Shown here piece by piece: positions 59,576 through 60,000 of a stretch of DNA of 60,000 bases. The position numbers and the translations under genes were made by a program. Source of the stretch: Polytrichum commune (lineage: Eukaryota; Streptophyta; Polytrichopsida; Polytrichales; Polytrichaceae); the NCBI GenBank assembly GCA_950295325.1, contig OX485803.1:72991554-73051553 (forward strand), in the 5' to 3' direction. Every line of letters starts with the position of its first letter. The stretch's first letter is position 1. The notes beneath the pieces are model-generated. The model worked only from the letters and a program-made list of their open reading frames with translations. It was not told the DNA's origin and made no database searches.

Positions 59576-60000
59576 TAGTTTAAAAATGAGAATTGTCACA
59601 ATAACATTAATGAGAAGAAAGGAAATAAAATCAAAATTGTTGAGCATGCTACAAAAAAATAAGAAGGAATTCTCACTATTAATCAACAAAGTAACAATAA
59701 TTAAAGCCCTATTTCCGTGTTTTCAACCATACACTCTACTTGTGCTTAAATATGAGACCCCATCCATCTCCAATTCCCTTGAATAAATCAAAATTAGAGA
59801 TTGTTAAGTATTTCGCTACAAGATATTGCACCAACTTGCATTAAGTTGCTAATTCATGAGTCTCTATTCTCTTTATATTTCGATAGGTGGGCCATGAGTT
59901 GTGGTATGCTTAAAATGAGCGGCTAGTAGCAAGAGTGCTATGCTCTAGTATAATTTTGTACACATGATTAGTTTTGGTTGGTTGTCTGGTCAAGACTAAA
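59576..60000. other. intergenic, no gene seen
   Basis: AT-rich sequence to the end of the window. A 66-codon ORF at 59,586 has no motif. Confidence 0.35.

Overview
The window is nuclear DNA of a land plant. Evidence: genes split by many short GT-AG introns, an EMS1-type receptor kinase, a peroxisomal ACX3-type acyl-CoA oxidase, an extracellular LRR protein, an En/Spm (CACTA) transposon with a tnp2-type transposase, and Ty1/copia remains with plant-type domains. The lineage cannot be fixed from the sequence alone. Many ORFs of 60-100 codons are chance ORFs in introns or repeats and were not annotated.

Layout. 1-1868 (+): 3' part of a receptor-like kinase gene. 2.8-3.8 kb: two adjacent MITE-like elements. 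4736-7591 (+): unknown gene for an acidic single-pass membrane protein, with another MITE in its last intron. 9588-14087 (+): complete 14-exon ACX3-like gene (679 aa). 15532-17473 (-): two-exon secreted LRR protein (305 aa), tail-to-tail with ACX3, with extra copies of its 3' end downstream. 17.5-26.4 kb: no gene; repeats, including a 222-bp-armed nearly perfect palindrome at 21,721-22,189. 26.5-30.2 kb and 45.7-47.4 kb: two halves of a decayed Ty1/copia element. They are separated by a 15.5-kb CACTA element (30,214-45,742). 47.4-50.7 kb: AT-rich repeats. 50,701-58,051 (-): kinesin-light-chain-like TPR gene of at least 15 exons. 58-60 kb: repeats again.

The most notable object is the CACTA element. 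Both ends carry CACTACTA followed, at exactly the same 13-nt spacing, by TTAATGTCTCAA, and the insertion splits a copia reading frame. It carries a plus-strand transposase gene whose seven recognised exons join in phase to 1185 codons. A divergent minus-strand gene (271 aa after splicing) resembles the second CACTA protein. A 2.6-kb intron of that second gene holds same-strand fragments of two unrelated host genes, a DEDD 3'-5' exonuclease (Mut7-like) and a cyclin-dependent kinase C. Both retain introns and splice sites, so they were captured from genomic DNA. A 143-bp tandem array lies in a 2-kb intron of the transposase gene.

The cellular genes do not form a functional cluster. ACX3 belongs to peroxisomal beta-oxidation, the receptor kinase and LRR protein to cell-surface recognition, and the TPR protein has no assigned role. 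Exon boundaries were derived by hand from splice consensus, reading phase and family similarity. Places where they remain uncertain are stated.
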